Shown: positions 41,445-48,673 of the stretch, in pieces
How the letters are laid out: every line of letters begins with the position of its first letter
Numbering within the stretch: position 1 is the stretch's first letter
NCBI GenBank assembly: GCA_902490735.1
Contig: CABUFC010000005.1
Span: 1-64,000 of the forward strand
DNA: 64,000 bases
Origin: an uncultured Oscillospiraceae bacterium
Lineage (GTDB): Bacteria > Bacillota > Clostridia > Oscillospirales > Acutalibacteraceae
Reading direction: 5' to 3'
Made by a program: the position numbers and the translations under genes
The notes under the pieces: model-generated
What the model was told of the DNA's origin: nothing
The model's database searches: none
The model's input: the letters and a program-made list of their open reading frames with translations, nothing else

Positions 41445-42317
41445 ATGAAAATTAAAAAGGCTGTTATTCCCGCGGCGGGACTTGGAACAAGAGTATTGCC
41501 GGCGTCAAAGGCAATACCCAAAGAAATGCTTCCTATTGTCGACAAACCGGCAATTCAGTACATAGTTGAAGAAGCAGTTGCCGCAGGCATTGAGGACATT
41601 TTAATAATTACAAACCGAGGCAAAGGCGCAATTGAAGATCATTTTGACCACTCTTTTGAGCTTGAAGCGGGCTTAAAATCTAAACCCGAAAAGGCTTCTA
41701 TTTTAAAAACCGTAGAGTTCCCGTCTGCGCTTGCTAATATTTATTTTATTCGCCAAAAAGAAACTAAGGGACTGGGCGACGCGGTTTTAAGAGCCGAAAA
41801 ATTTATTGGTGACGAGCCCTTTGCCGTGCTTTACGGCGACGATGTAATTATCGGCGAAGATCCGTGCATTGCTCAGCTTTGCAGAGCCTACGAAAAATAC
41901 GGAAAAGGCGTGCTTGGCATTAAAGAAGTTACAAAAGAGCAGATTTTAAAATATTCCAGCTTAAAGGTGCGCCCTCTCGAAGGCAACATGTATACGGTTA
42001 CAGATATGATTGAAAAGCCGACGCCTGATAAAATTATGTCTTTATATTCTATTTTAGGACGCTGTGTTCTTACTCCGGAAATATTTGATATACTGCGTTC
42101 AACCCCTCTTGGCGCAGGCGGCGAACTCCAGCTTACCGACGCCATGAAAACCCTTGCCGTAAGGGAAAGCATGGTTGGTGTTGACTTTACAGGCACACGC
42201 TATGACATGGGCAACAAGTTTGGCATTTTAAAGGCAAACATAGAGGTTGGCCTGAAGCACCCCGAAACAAAAGATGAGCTTGCGGCATACATAAAGCATT
42301 TAGCCAAAACCTTATGA
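41445..42317 (+). CDS. galU: UTP-glucose-1-phosphate uridylyltransferase
   Basis: Makes UDP-glucose for glycolipids and surface polymers. The 290 residues have the nucleotide-binding signature KAVIPAAGLGTRVLPASKAIPKEMLPIVDKPAIQYIVEEA, plus FIRQKETKGLGDAVL, FAVLYGDDVI and GGELQLTDAM. AAGGAGG precedes the ATG. The stop overlaps the next ATG (ATGA). Confidence 0.97.
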   Translation: MKIKKAVIPAAGLGTRVLPASKAIPKEMLPIVDKPAIQYIVEEAVAAGIEDILIITNRGKGAIEDHFDHSFELEAGLKSKPEKASILKTVEFPSALANIYFIRQKETKGLGDAVLRAEKFIGDEPFAVLYGDDVIIGEDPCIAQLCRAYEKYGKGVLGIKEVTKEQILKYSSLKVRPLEGNMYTVTDMIEKPTPDKIMSLYSILGRCVLTPEIFDILRSTPLGAGGELQLTDAMKTLAVRESMVGVDFTGTRYDMGNKFGILKANIEVGLKHPETKDELAAYIKHLAKTL

Positions 42318-43015
42318 TAAAGAATAAAGCCGGTTTAAAATACCGTTACCTCCTGTTTGACGCGGACGATACGCTCCTTGATTTTTTACGCGCAGAAAAA
42401 ACAGCATTAAAAAAGGTGCTTATTAAAAACAGGCTTCCGCACGACGACATGACGATAAAAACCTACAGTCGCATAAACCTTAAGTGCTGGAAAATGTACG
42501 AAGAAGGCAAAATTAAGCGAGACGAGATTTTTTCGCTTAGATTTTCCGAATTTTTAAATATTTTAAACAGTTCGGCAAATCCTTTAGATGTGAACCATCA
42601 ATATTTTTTGGAACTAAGCAAATGCCATTTTGTATTTCCGTATGCAAAAAATCTTTTAAAATATGCGGCAAAAAACTATAATTTATATATTATTACAAAC
42701 GGAGTGGCGTTAACACAACGAACTCGATTGCGCCAGTCCGGGCTTGACAAATATTTTAAAGAGCTTTTTATTTCGGAGGAGCTTGGTTTTCAAAAGCCGA
42801 GCAGTCAGTTTTTTGATAGGGTTGTATCTTCAATAGGCGACCAAAACAGAGATAATTATCTTATAATCGGGGACAGCCTTTCAAGCGATATTTTGGGCGG
42901 CAAAAATGCCGAGATTGACACAATGCTAATAACCTTAAGAAAAGCAAGCTCAAGTTTTGATATTGTGCCAAACTACGAGGCGTTTTCCCTAAAAGAACTT
43001 AAAAAAATGCTATAA
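42314..43015 (+). CDS. HAD-family phosphatase, YjjG-like
   Basis: A 233-residue HAD hydrolase with motif I FDADDTLLDF, motif II YIITNG, the motif III lysine in ELGFQKPSSQFFD and motif IV IIGDSLSSDILGG. The arrangement resembles YjjG-type 5'-nucleotidases that dephosphorylate pyrimidine nucleotides or damaged nucleotides. Coupled to galU by a 4-base overlap. Its 3' end abuts a terminator arm interrupted by repeat copy B. Confidence 0.85.
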   Translation: MIKNKAGLKYRYLLFDADDTLLDFLRAEKTALKKVLIKNRLPHDDMTIKTYSRINLKCWKMYEEGKIKRDEIFSLRFSEFLNILNSSANPLDVNHQYFLELSKCHFVFPYAKNLLKYAAKNYNLYIITNGVALTQRTRLRQSGLDKYFKELFISEELGFQKPSSQFFDRVVSSIGDQNRDNYLIIGDSLSSDILGGKNAEIDTMLITLRKASSSFDIVPNYEAFSLKELKKML

Positions 43016-43032
43016 AAAAAAGAGAAGATTAA

Positions 43033-43306
43033 GGGCGCATTCACAAAAGGAGAATAAGCCGCAAAAGCAATCTTTTTGCACCATACTTTGTTAAAATAAG
43101 CGGGAATCCGATAGGATGCCCGCTTATTTATGCCTTGTATGACACAAAAATCTTTGCTTTTGCGGTGCACGCAGTTTTGAGCGAGATGTTTTTTGTTTAG
43201 GGCATTTAAAAACTGCAGGGCATCCTGTCGGATTCCCTGCAGTTTTTATGTGGCTTAAGCGGAAAACAACCGCTCAAAACCTAATCATCCTTATGTGAAT
43301 GCGCCC
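43033..43306 (+). repeat. Complete copy (B) of the ~275 bp terminator-associated repeat
   Basis: A 274 bp element bounded by 19 bp terminal inverted repeats (GGGCGCATTCACA, one mismatch further in). Inside are two perfect hairpins with the same apical module (ATCC, four bases, GGAT): stems AAAAACTGCAGGG and AAGCGGG. There is no reading frame of its own. The flanks 43016-43028 and 43310-43322 are 13 bp complementary arms (A6 GAGAAGA). Deleting the element and one AA restores a short-loop terminator ending in T7. About 95% identical by eye to copy C. Confidence 0.88.
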
Positions 43307-43766
43307 AATTCTTCTCTTTTTTTAATCCGTAAATTATCATTTTAATTTTTATTATTGCTTTTTTAATAAAAAGCCTTATAGGCCAAATAACTCTAACAAA
43401 AAATATAGTGAATTTGTGCCTAAAGCTTGCAACATCTATTTCTTTGCCGTTCCTTATAATTTTGGCAACCGTTCCGATAATTTCTGCCGCGTCTTTTTCG
43501 GGAACATAGGTATTATCTCCCTTAAATACCGGCTTTCCGTTTTTAATGCGGATAACTCTATGAAGCACCGGCGTGCCGTCCTCCCTTAAAAACAGGCAAA
43601 CGTCATTAACTTTTATGTTTTGTTTCTTTTTTAGCACAACGCTATCCCTGCCGCCGCGAATCGTAGGCAGCATGCTGCGGCCATATGGGGTAAAGGTTAC
43701 TTCCCCGCCGCATTTTAGCTTTTCTTCCATTACGGGCAGAACATCTTTTAATTCTAAGTTATTCAA
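43281..43766 (-). CDS. S24/S26 family signal-peptidase-like protein
   Basis: A 161-residue serine peptidase of the signal peptidase I clan. It has FTPYGRSMLPTI (Ser31) and a histidine in PVLHRVIRI (His69), so a Ser-His (SipW/ER-type) rather than Ser-Lys centre. A C-terminal hydrophobic helix (FTIFFVRVIWPIRLFI) anchors it. It starts at TTG inside the pqqD-like stop region. The last eight residues (WAHSHKDD) and the stop are encoded inside repeat B; without the repeat the frame would end at KKEKN. It is paired with a PqqD-like protein, suggesting processing of a peptide or exported substrate. Confidence 0.82.
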   Translation of the reverse strand: MNNLELKDVLPVMEEKLKCGGEVTFTPYGRSMLPTIRGGRDSVVLKKKQNIKVNDVCLFLREDGTPVLHRVIRIKNGKPVFKGDNTYVPEKDAAEIIGTVAKIIRNGKEIDVASFRHKFTIFFVRVIWPIRLFIKKAIIKIKMIIYGLKKEKNWAHSHKDD

Positions 43767-44019
43767 TAAGGCTTAGTCCTTCAAGCTTAGCTAAAAATAT
43801 CTCAAGATCTTCTTCCGCTTTGTTTTTCGATACGTCAAACTCGTTTAAAAGAGCGTCTAAAAGCTCTTGCTTGCTTTTGTCGACGGAAAGCTCATTCCAC
43901 AAGAACGCGCCCGTTTCGTTTAGGGTGAGTATACCGTCGAAATCCATATCCTTTTTTGCGGTAATTACTACATATAGTCCTGCGATTTCCTTTAAAACAT
44001 AACCGTCTTTAATTTTCAT
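43759..44019 (-). CDS. PqqD-family protein (RiPP recognition element)
   Basis: An 86-residue stand-alone PqqD fold. It shows YVLKEIAGLYVVITAKKDMDFDGILTLNETGAFLWNEL and the helical KQELLDALLNEFDVSKNKAEEDLEIFLAKL, the pattern of winged-helix recognition elements that bind leader peptides of ribosomally made peptides. No radical SAM enzyme, cyclase or transporter is nearby, so the partner is not evident. It overlaps the S26-type peptidase by 8 bases and follows the cyclophilin gene by 2. Confidence 0.82.
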   Translation of the reverse strand: MKIKDGYVLKEIAGLYVVITAKKDMDFDGILTLNETGAFLWNELSVDKSKQELLDALLNEFDVSKNKAEEDLEIFLAKLEGLSLIE

Positions 44020-44021
44020 AA

Positions 44022-44621
44022 TTAATCCTTATAATCCTCAAATAATATACATTCAATCCATGCTTCATCAATAGGCTTTGAATTTTCGTCAACCGAAAGT
44101 GCCGCTATGGTATCAACAGTATCCATACCGTCTATTACCTGGCCGAAAACCGTATGTTTATAATCAAGCCAGGGCGTGCCGCCAAGAGCTTTATAGTCGT
44201 CTACGGACTCATTTGGATAGCTTTCCGGATATTCCGCCATTTGCTCTATCATGCCGTCCGGAACTGTTTTTGCCTGCACTATAAAAAACTGACTGCCGTT
44301 AGTGTTAGGCCCTGCGTTTGCCATTGAAAGCGCGCCTTTTATATTGTGAAGTTTTACATCAAATTCGTCCTCAAAAGTATCACCCCATATGCTTTTGCCG
44401 CCGCGTCCGGTGCCTTCGGGATCGCCGCCCTGAATCATAAAATCTTTAATTACGCGGTGAAACGAAATATCATTATAATATCCGTTTTTTGCGTGGGTAA
44501 TAAAATTTTCGACAGCTTTTGGCGCTTCTTCTTTAAAAAATTTTACGGTAATATCGCCAAAGTTGGTTTTTATAATTGCGATTTCTTCGCCATTTTCCGG
44601 CATTTTTGTTTGGTAAGACAT
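44022..44621 (-). CDS. Cyclophilin-type peptidyl-prolyl cis-trans isomerase
   Basis: A 199-residue cytoplasmic foldase without a signal peptide. It has NFITHAKNGYYNDISFHRVIKDFMIQGGDPEGTGRGG, LSMANAGPNTNGSQFFI and the HTVFGQVIDGMD segment, all conserved in cyclophilins. It is somewhat longer than the ~165-residue minimum because of an insertion near MAEYPESYPNESVDDYKALGG. First gene of the three-gene run with the PqqD-like and S26-like genes. Confidence 0.94.
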   Translation of the reverse strand: MSYQTKMPENGEEIAIIKTNFGDITVKFFKEEAPKAVENFITHAKNGYYNDISFHRVIKDFMIQGGDPEGTGRGGKSIWGDTFEDEFDVKLHNIKGALSMANAGPNTNGSQFFIVQAKTVPDGMIEQMAEYPESYPNESVDDYKALGGTPWLDYKHTVFGQVIDGMDTVDTIAALSVDENSKPIDEAWIECILFEDYKD

Positions 44622-44733
44622 TTTGTTCCCTCCCGTTTTTTATTATAACATAGCGCCGGTTGTTTTTCCATAATAAAATAAAAAAGTTGCGTATTTTTGT
44701 GCTATTTGATAAAATATATTCGGAAGTGATTGC

Positions 44734-45060
44734 GTGCTTAAAAAAAGGGATGTAATTTTAATAGCGGCGGTATTTTCTGCGCTGATTTTGGCTTTTTTTG
44801 TTTTTAAAAACTCTTATAAAAAGCCAAGCGCAGTAAACGTGTACGTAGACAACCGGCTTTTTTTAACCCTGCCTTTTTCCGATACCGAAAAAACAATTAA
44901 AACCGATTACGGATACAATATTTTAAAAATAGAAAACGGTAAGGTTTATATAACTGCTGCAGACTGTGACAATAAAACCTGCATTAAAACGTCACCCGTA
45001 AGTAAAAAAGGGGAAAGCATAATCTGCGCGCCGCACAGATTATTGGTGGAGCTTAAATAA
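44734..45060 (+). CDS. NusG domain II-containing membrane-anchored protein
   Basis: A 108-residue protein with one N-terminal transmembrane helix (residues 8-24) and an extracytoplasmic NusG-II-like beta domain (VNVYVDNRLFLTLPFSDTEKTIKTDYGYNILKIENGKVYITAADCDNKTC...ICAPHRL). It starts at GTG after GGAAGTGA. The pair with the Gx-type gene, whose start codon shares the last base of this stop, is widespread in Clostridia and often near flavin/quinone genes. Function unknown. Confidence 0.88.
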   Translation: MLKKRDVILIAAVFSALILAFFVFKNSYKKPSAVNVYVDNRLFLTLPFSDTEKTIKTDYGYNILKIENGKVYITAADCDNKTCIKTSPVSKKGESIICAPHRLLVELK

Positions 45061-45542
45061 TGACGAGAAAAATTACCCGATACGCTTTATTTTTAATTTT
45101 TTCTGTAGCGCTTTCTTATATTGAAGGTTTTTTGCCGGCAATTTTTATTCCGGGTGTAAAAATCGGACTATCAAATCTTGCGCCGTTATATCTACTAATA
45201 AAGGACGACTATTTTGGCGCGGCGATTACTAATTTTGTAAGAATACTGCTTTCGGCGCTTTTGTTTTCAGGAGCGTCAGGATTAATATTCAGCTTTTGCG
45301 GATTTCTTCTTTCGTACGCCGTAATGTTTATTTTGCACAAGCTTAAATTTCACACGGCGGCGGTATCGGTTGCGGGCGGTACCTGCCACAATTTAGGGCA
45401 AATATTAGCTTCGCTTTTGTTTTTCCCTGCGGCTGTGCTGTATTACCTTCCGCCGGCGCTGTTACTTGGCGCCGCAGCGGGACTTATTATGGGCCTTTTA
45501 TGCGAAATTATTATTAAAAAACTGCCCGAAAAAATAAATTAA
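45060..45542 (+). CDS. Gx transporter family (heptaprenyl diphosphate synthase component I-like)
   Basis: A 160-residue membrane protein with about five hydrophobic segments. It matches the Hpre_diP_synt_I/Gx family through FSVALSYIEGFLPAIFIPGVKIGLSNLAPLYLL, NFVRILLSALLF and AGGTCHNLGQILAS. The old name refers to prenyl synthesis, but the family is now considered a likely small ECF-like transporter. Fully coupled to the NusG-II protein. Confidence 0.88.
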   Translation: MTRKITRYALFLIFSVALSYIEGFLPAIFIPGVKIGLSNLAPLYLLIKDDYFGAAITNFVRILLSALLFSGASGLIFSFCGFLLSYAVMFILHKLKFHTAAVSVAGGTCHNLGQILASLLFFPAAVLYYLPPALLLGAAAGLIMGLLCEIIIKKLPEKIN

Positions 45543-45569
45543 CGGAGAGTATACATCTATACTCTCCGT
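45542..45569. terminator. Bidirectional terminator between Gx and SpoIID-like genes
   Basis: A 12 bp perfect stem ACGGAGAGTATA/TATACTCTCCGT with a CATC loop, followed by ATTATTTTA. Confidence 0.88.
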
Positions 45570-45570
45570 A

Positions 45571-46497
45571 TTATTTTAGTTCGCATCCGGGATAATACCA
45601 ACTTAAAATATCCACGTATTTACTGCCTTCGGTTGCCATATATTTTGCGCCGGCGCGGGACATTCCAAGCATATTGCCCTTGCCTTTAACCGAAAAAGTA
45701 AACTGGCCGTCCACTTGCTCTAAGGAAAAGTTGCACGAATTTAAAGAAAATATATTTTTTACTTCGTCACCCTTAAAGCTTTTTTTGCAAAGAACTATGG
45801 TTTTTACGCCTTTTGCGGCTGTGTATTCGACTTTACCTATTGCGGTGCTTAAATTTGAAAAATCGGTTGCACCGGCATTTTTAAGCTTTTCGGTAAATTC
45901 GGCGGCAGAAAATTTTACAGTGCTTAAATAGTCGTCCGCCATAATATCGCCAACGCTTGCAACATTGGTAAGGTAGGGTATATCCTCGCCTAAAATTTCT
46001 TTGGCGCTTTCTGTTTTTCCGCCCGAAACATCGTGCCTTAAAGTCTTTGCGTACGCATTTTTATACATTACGGTTTTATTGCCCGTATCGGCAATAGCCG
46101 ATTTAAAAATTTCAGCGTTTTTACTGTAATTTTCGCCCCATTTTTCTTTAAGCTTTGCATCTGTAATATAGCCGTCTTGCAAATCATCAATATCATAAAG
46201 TTTATCGCCGCGGTTTTGTTTATAATAAAGCGCCAGCGTTCTTGCCGCAACAGCTTCTGCTTTTATGGCTTCATAAGGCGTGTCCGCCGGAAGGTTTGCG
46301 GCTGTAACGTTAAATACGTAATCGGCAAGCGAAACGGTTTCGGACTTATTTGTATCTGACAAAAAAACAACTATGCCGTCTTTTGGTTCGTTGTTTGTTG
46401 CTGCCGGCTCGGCCGCTTTTTGCGCAACCGAAAAAACCGGCATAATAAGCATTGTAAAAAACAAAACTGCCGTAAATAATACATAAAGCGTTTTCAT
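45571..46497 (-). CDS. SpoIID/LytB-domain protein
   Basis: A 308-residue exported protein. It has an N-terminal membrane segment (residues 4-24) and then a SpoIID domain: VSLADYVFNVTAANLPADTPYEAIKAEAVAARTLALYY contains the conserved pattern around the catalytic Glu of SpoIID lytic transglycosylases. The classical E in the EMPxS-type motif is replaced here (TAANLPADTP), so activity is uncertain. In sporulators SpoIID cuts glycan strands during engulfment. The start codon lies in a 17 bp hairpin. Confidence 0.85.
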   Translation of the reverse strand: MKTLYVLFTAVLFFTMLIMPVFSVAQKAAEPAATNNEPKDGIVVFLSDTNKSETVSLADYVFNVTAANLPADTPYEAIKAEAVAARTLALYYKQNRGDKLYDIDDLQDGYITDAKLKEKWGENYSKNAEIFKSAIADTGNKTVMYKNAYAKTLRHDVSGGKTESAKEILGEDIPYLTNVASVGDIMADDYLSTVKFSAAEFTEKLKNAGATDFSNLSTAIGKVEYTAAKGVKTIVLCKKSFKGDEVKNIFSLNSCNFSLEQVDGQFTFSVKGKGNMLGMSRAGAKYMATEGSKYVDILSWYYPGCELK

Positions 46498-46528
46498 ATT
46501 ATCACCTACTAATAATATGAAAACGCTT
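46486..46528 (-). promoter_or_regulatory. 17 bp perfect hairpin over the SpoIID-like start codon
   Basis: On the minus strand the arms 46512-46528 and 46486-46502 (AAGCGTTTTCATATTAT and its complement) pair perfectly around a nine-base loop TAGTAGGTG. The loop holds the ribosome site and the 3' arm holds the ATG. It begins 5 bases after the stop codon of the upstream ArsP_2 gene, so translation of that gene would be expected to affect access to the start. Confidence 0.8.
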
Positions 46529-46533
46529 AAATT

Positions 46534-47400
46534 TTAATGCCAAAAACAATTAATTACCGTACCGGTTATGGCGCCTGCCAAATAGGTACATAATAATACC
46601 AACAGAATTTTTTTCTTGCTTTTGTTTTTAAAAAGCACTACAAACCCAAAGCCCGCAGCGGTTGAAAGCCCCGCTATTGCCGAACCAAAAGAAATGCTTC
46701 CCTTTATAAACATTTCGGTTACAAGGACCGACATAGCGCACCCGGGCACAAGGCCTGCAGCGGCGGTAATAAAAGGCAAATACAAACTGTTTTTTAAAAA
46801 AAGCCCTTCGATGTTTTTTTCGCCTACAAAAAATATTACCGTGTTAATTAAGGTCATGGTTACAAAAATATAAAGCGCAATTTTTAAGGTGTGATATACT
46901 GCATGCTTTACTACGGACAACCTTTCGCTGTGGTGATGATGATCCGTTTTTTCGCAGGACGACAGTTCAACCTCAACCTCTTTATTAATAACAGTGCTTT
47001 CCTTTAAAAAGACGGTGTAATTTAAAAGATAACCGAAAATAATTCCTGCCGCAAATTTTATAAGCAGAAGGGGTAAAATATATGCCGCTTTAGATAAATC
47101 GGTAAACAATATCGGAAGGGCCTCGTCGCTTGTTGCTAAAAATACGGCAATTAAAGTTCCTGCTTTTATGGATTCGCTGTTATATAAAGCGGCGGCCGCT
47201 GCCGAAAACCCGCATTGCGGCACAAGCCCTGCAGCAGAGCCGACTAACGGTCCAAGCGAATTTAAATGCCTGCTTTTAAGTCCGGCACTTTTTTTCATTC
47301 CGCTTAAAAACTCTAATGCCAAATATACTACAAAAAGAACCGGCAGCGTTTTTAGCGTGTCAATTGTTAAATCTTTTAAAACTTCAAAATATTTAAGCAT
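46534..47400 (-). CDS. ArsP_2-type putative heavy-metal (manganese) transporter
   Basis: A 288-residue protein with about eight to ten transmembrane segments in two similar halves. Each half carries a Pro-Cys-Gly or Pro-Gly-Cys element: GLVPQCGFSAAAAALY and GLVPGCAMSVLVTE. The loop between the halves contains KTDHHHHSERL, a plausible metal-binding stretch. Family members are annotated as 10TM metal exporters or putative manganese transporters; the substrate is inferred. It is followed closely by the SpoIID-like gene. Confidence 0.8.
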   Translation of the reverse strand: MLKYFEVLKDLTIDTLKTLPVLFVVYLALEFLSGMKKSAGLKSRHLNSLGPLVGSAAGLVPQCGFSAAAAALYNSESIKAGTLIAVFLATSDEALPILFTDLSKAAYILPLLLIKFAAGIIFGYLLNYTVFLKESTVINKEVEVELSSCEKTDHHHHSERLSVVKHAVYHTLKIALYIFVTMTLINTVIFFVGEKNIEGLFLKNSLYLPFITAAAGLVPGCAMSVLVTEMFIKGSISFGSAIAGLSTAAGFGFVVLFKNKSKKKILLVLLCTYLAGAITGTVINCFWH

Positions 47401-47511
47401 AAAAAATCCTTCTGAAAAATCTATAAATATAATAACCTTTTTTTACCATTTTGTCAAACTGCGGTTTAATAGGCCGGTTTTTCGCATATATTACTTTTAA
47501 GGAGTGGTAAT

Positions 47512-47985
47512 ATGAAAAAAATTAAAATAAAACCCTTAATAATTGCACTGCTTGTTCCTGTATCCGTGGGGCTTGTCTCGGCATTTATAACTTCTGCCAA
47601 AATGGATGCGTTTGAAGCCGTTAACAAGCCTTCTTTCAGCCCGCCGTCAATTCTGTTTCCCATTGTCTGGACAGTTCTTTACATTTTAATGGGCATATCG
47701 TCCTATTTGGTGCTAACTTCACCTTCTTCTCAAAAAAAGATTGATAAAGCGCTTTTAGCCTACGGCATAAGCCTTGTATTAAACTTTTTTTGGTCGATAA
47801 TTTTCTTTAATCTTGAGGCTTTCTCTTTTGCATTTTTGTGGCTGTGCATTCTTCTTGCGGTTGTAATTTATACATTAGTTTTATACTTTAAAATTAACCG
47901 CATTGCCGCATATCTTCAAATACCGTATGTTCTGTGGCTTATTTTTGCCGGCGTTTTAAATATATCTATTGCAGCGATGAACTAA
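47512..47985 (+). CDS. TspO/MBR family protein
   Basis: A 157-residue five-helix membrane protein that binds tetrapyrroles or sterol-like ligands. It shows the family signatures KPSFSPPSILFPIVWTVLYILMGISSYLV, LNFFWSIIFF and the C-terminal PYVLWLIFAGVLNISIAAMN. TAAGGAG precedes the ATG. Single gene; the role in anaerobes is unclear. Confidence 0.94.
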   Translation: MKKIKIKPLIIALLVPVSVGLVSAFITSAKMDAFEAVNKPSFSPPSILFPIVWTVLYILMGISSYLVLTSPSSQKKIDKALLAYGISLVLNFFWSIIFFNLEAFSFAFLWLCILLAVVIYTLVLYFKINRIAAYLQIPYVLWLIFAGVLNISIAAMN

Positions 47986-48062
47986 AAAGCTTATAAAATA
48001 ATTATTGCCTAAAAACTTTTACTGTGATATTATAATTGTATAAAATTAAAAAGGATTTTTTT

Positions 48063-48671
48063 ATGCGGAATATATTAATTAACACAGTAAAGGTTTTGGG
48101 CGTTATTGCCGCTTTATGGCTTTTGTTTTTTGACGCCTCAAAAATTTTTCTTGCAATTGGCGAACCGGTTGCGGCAACAGAACTAATCGAATATTATGCT
48201 CTGCCGCTCGGCATTTTGTTTGCCGCTTTAAGCATTGCCGATTTAGTAAACTACAAGCGCAAAAAGGTTTTTGCCATATTTACTATTGTGTTTGCGTCGA
48301 TTTTTATTGTTTTAAAAAGCGTGTCGCTTATTGCAAGTCTTTTTTTAGGCCTTATTACAACTATTGACACGGTTTTTCAAACAATATACTATGGCTCGAA
48401 CCTTCTTTTATACGCGGCGATTATCCTTTACAGTATAATTGTTATAAAAAATAAGGACTCTAAAATATTACTAACTGCATTTAGCGTTTTATTAGTTGCA
48501 TATTTGATAGTGTTTATTTACGGCTTGTGGTATTTTATGAGCAGTTACAATTTATCACTTGCAGAAATGTATTTTGCCGAAGACTACGGTTTTGTAATGC
48601 TTATGCTAAGTTATTTATCGTACACGGTTATTTTTATTAACAATCTTTGGGTTAAAAGAGAATTATTATAA
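48063..48671 (+). CDS. Unidentified polytopic membrane protein
   Basis: No family recognised. The 202-residue protein is almost entirely hydrophobic with about six predicted helices (for example 8-28, 45-65, 73-93, 95-118, 132-152 and 175-195) and short charged loops (NYKRKKV, IKNKDSKI, WVKRELL). ATG 48063 is preferred over an upstream TTG because AAGGA lies seven bases before it. The stop is 2 bases before rsmA, so it may be co-transcribed. Confidence 0.7.
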   Translation: MRNILINTVKVLGVIAALWLLFFDASKIFLAIGEPVAATELIEYYALPLGILFAALSIADLVNYKRKKVFAIFTIVFASIFIVLKSVSLIASLFLGLITTIDTVFQTIYYGSNLLLYAAIILYSIIVIKNKDSKILLTAFSVLLVAYLIVFIYGLWYFMSSYNLSLAEMYFAEDYGFVMLMLSYLSYTVIFINNLWVKRELL

Positions 48672-48673
48672 CT

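Noticed and set aside
43033..43306. Repeat B as a known insertion sequence or group II intron
   Set aside because: At 274 bp it has no transposase, reverse transcriptase or intron domain V-like GNRA hairpin, and it has true terminal inverted repeats, which introns lack.
43573..43776. Plus-strand frame opposite the S26 peptidase
   Set aside because: Shadow frame: the minus strand carries the catalytic motifs, operon overlap and codon pattern.
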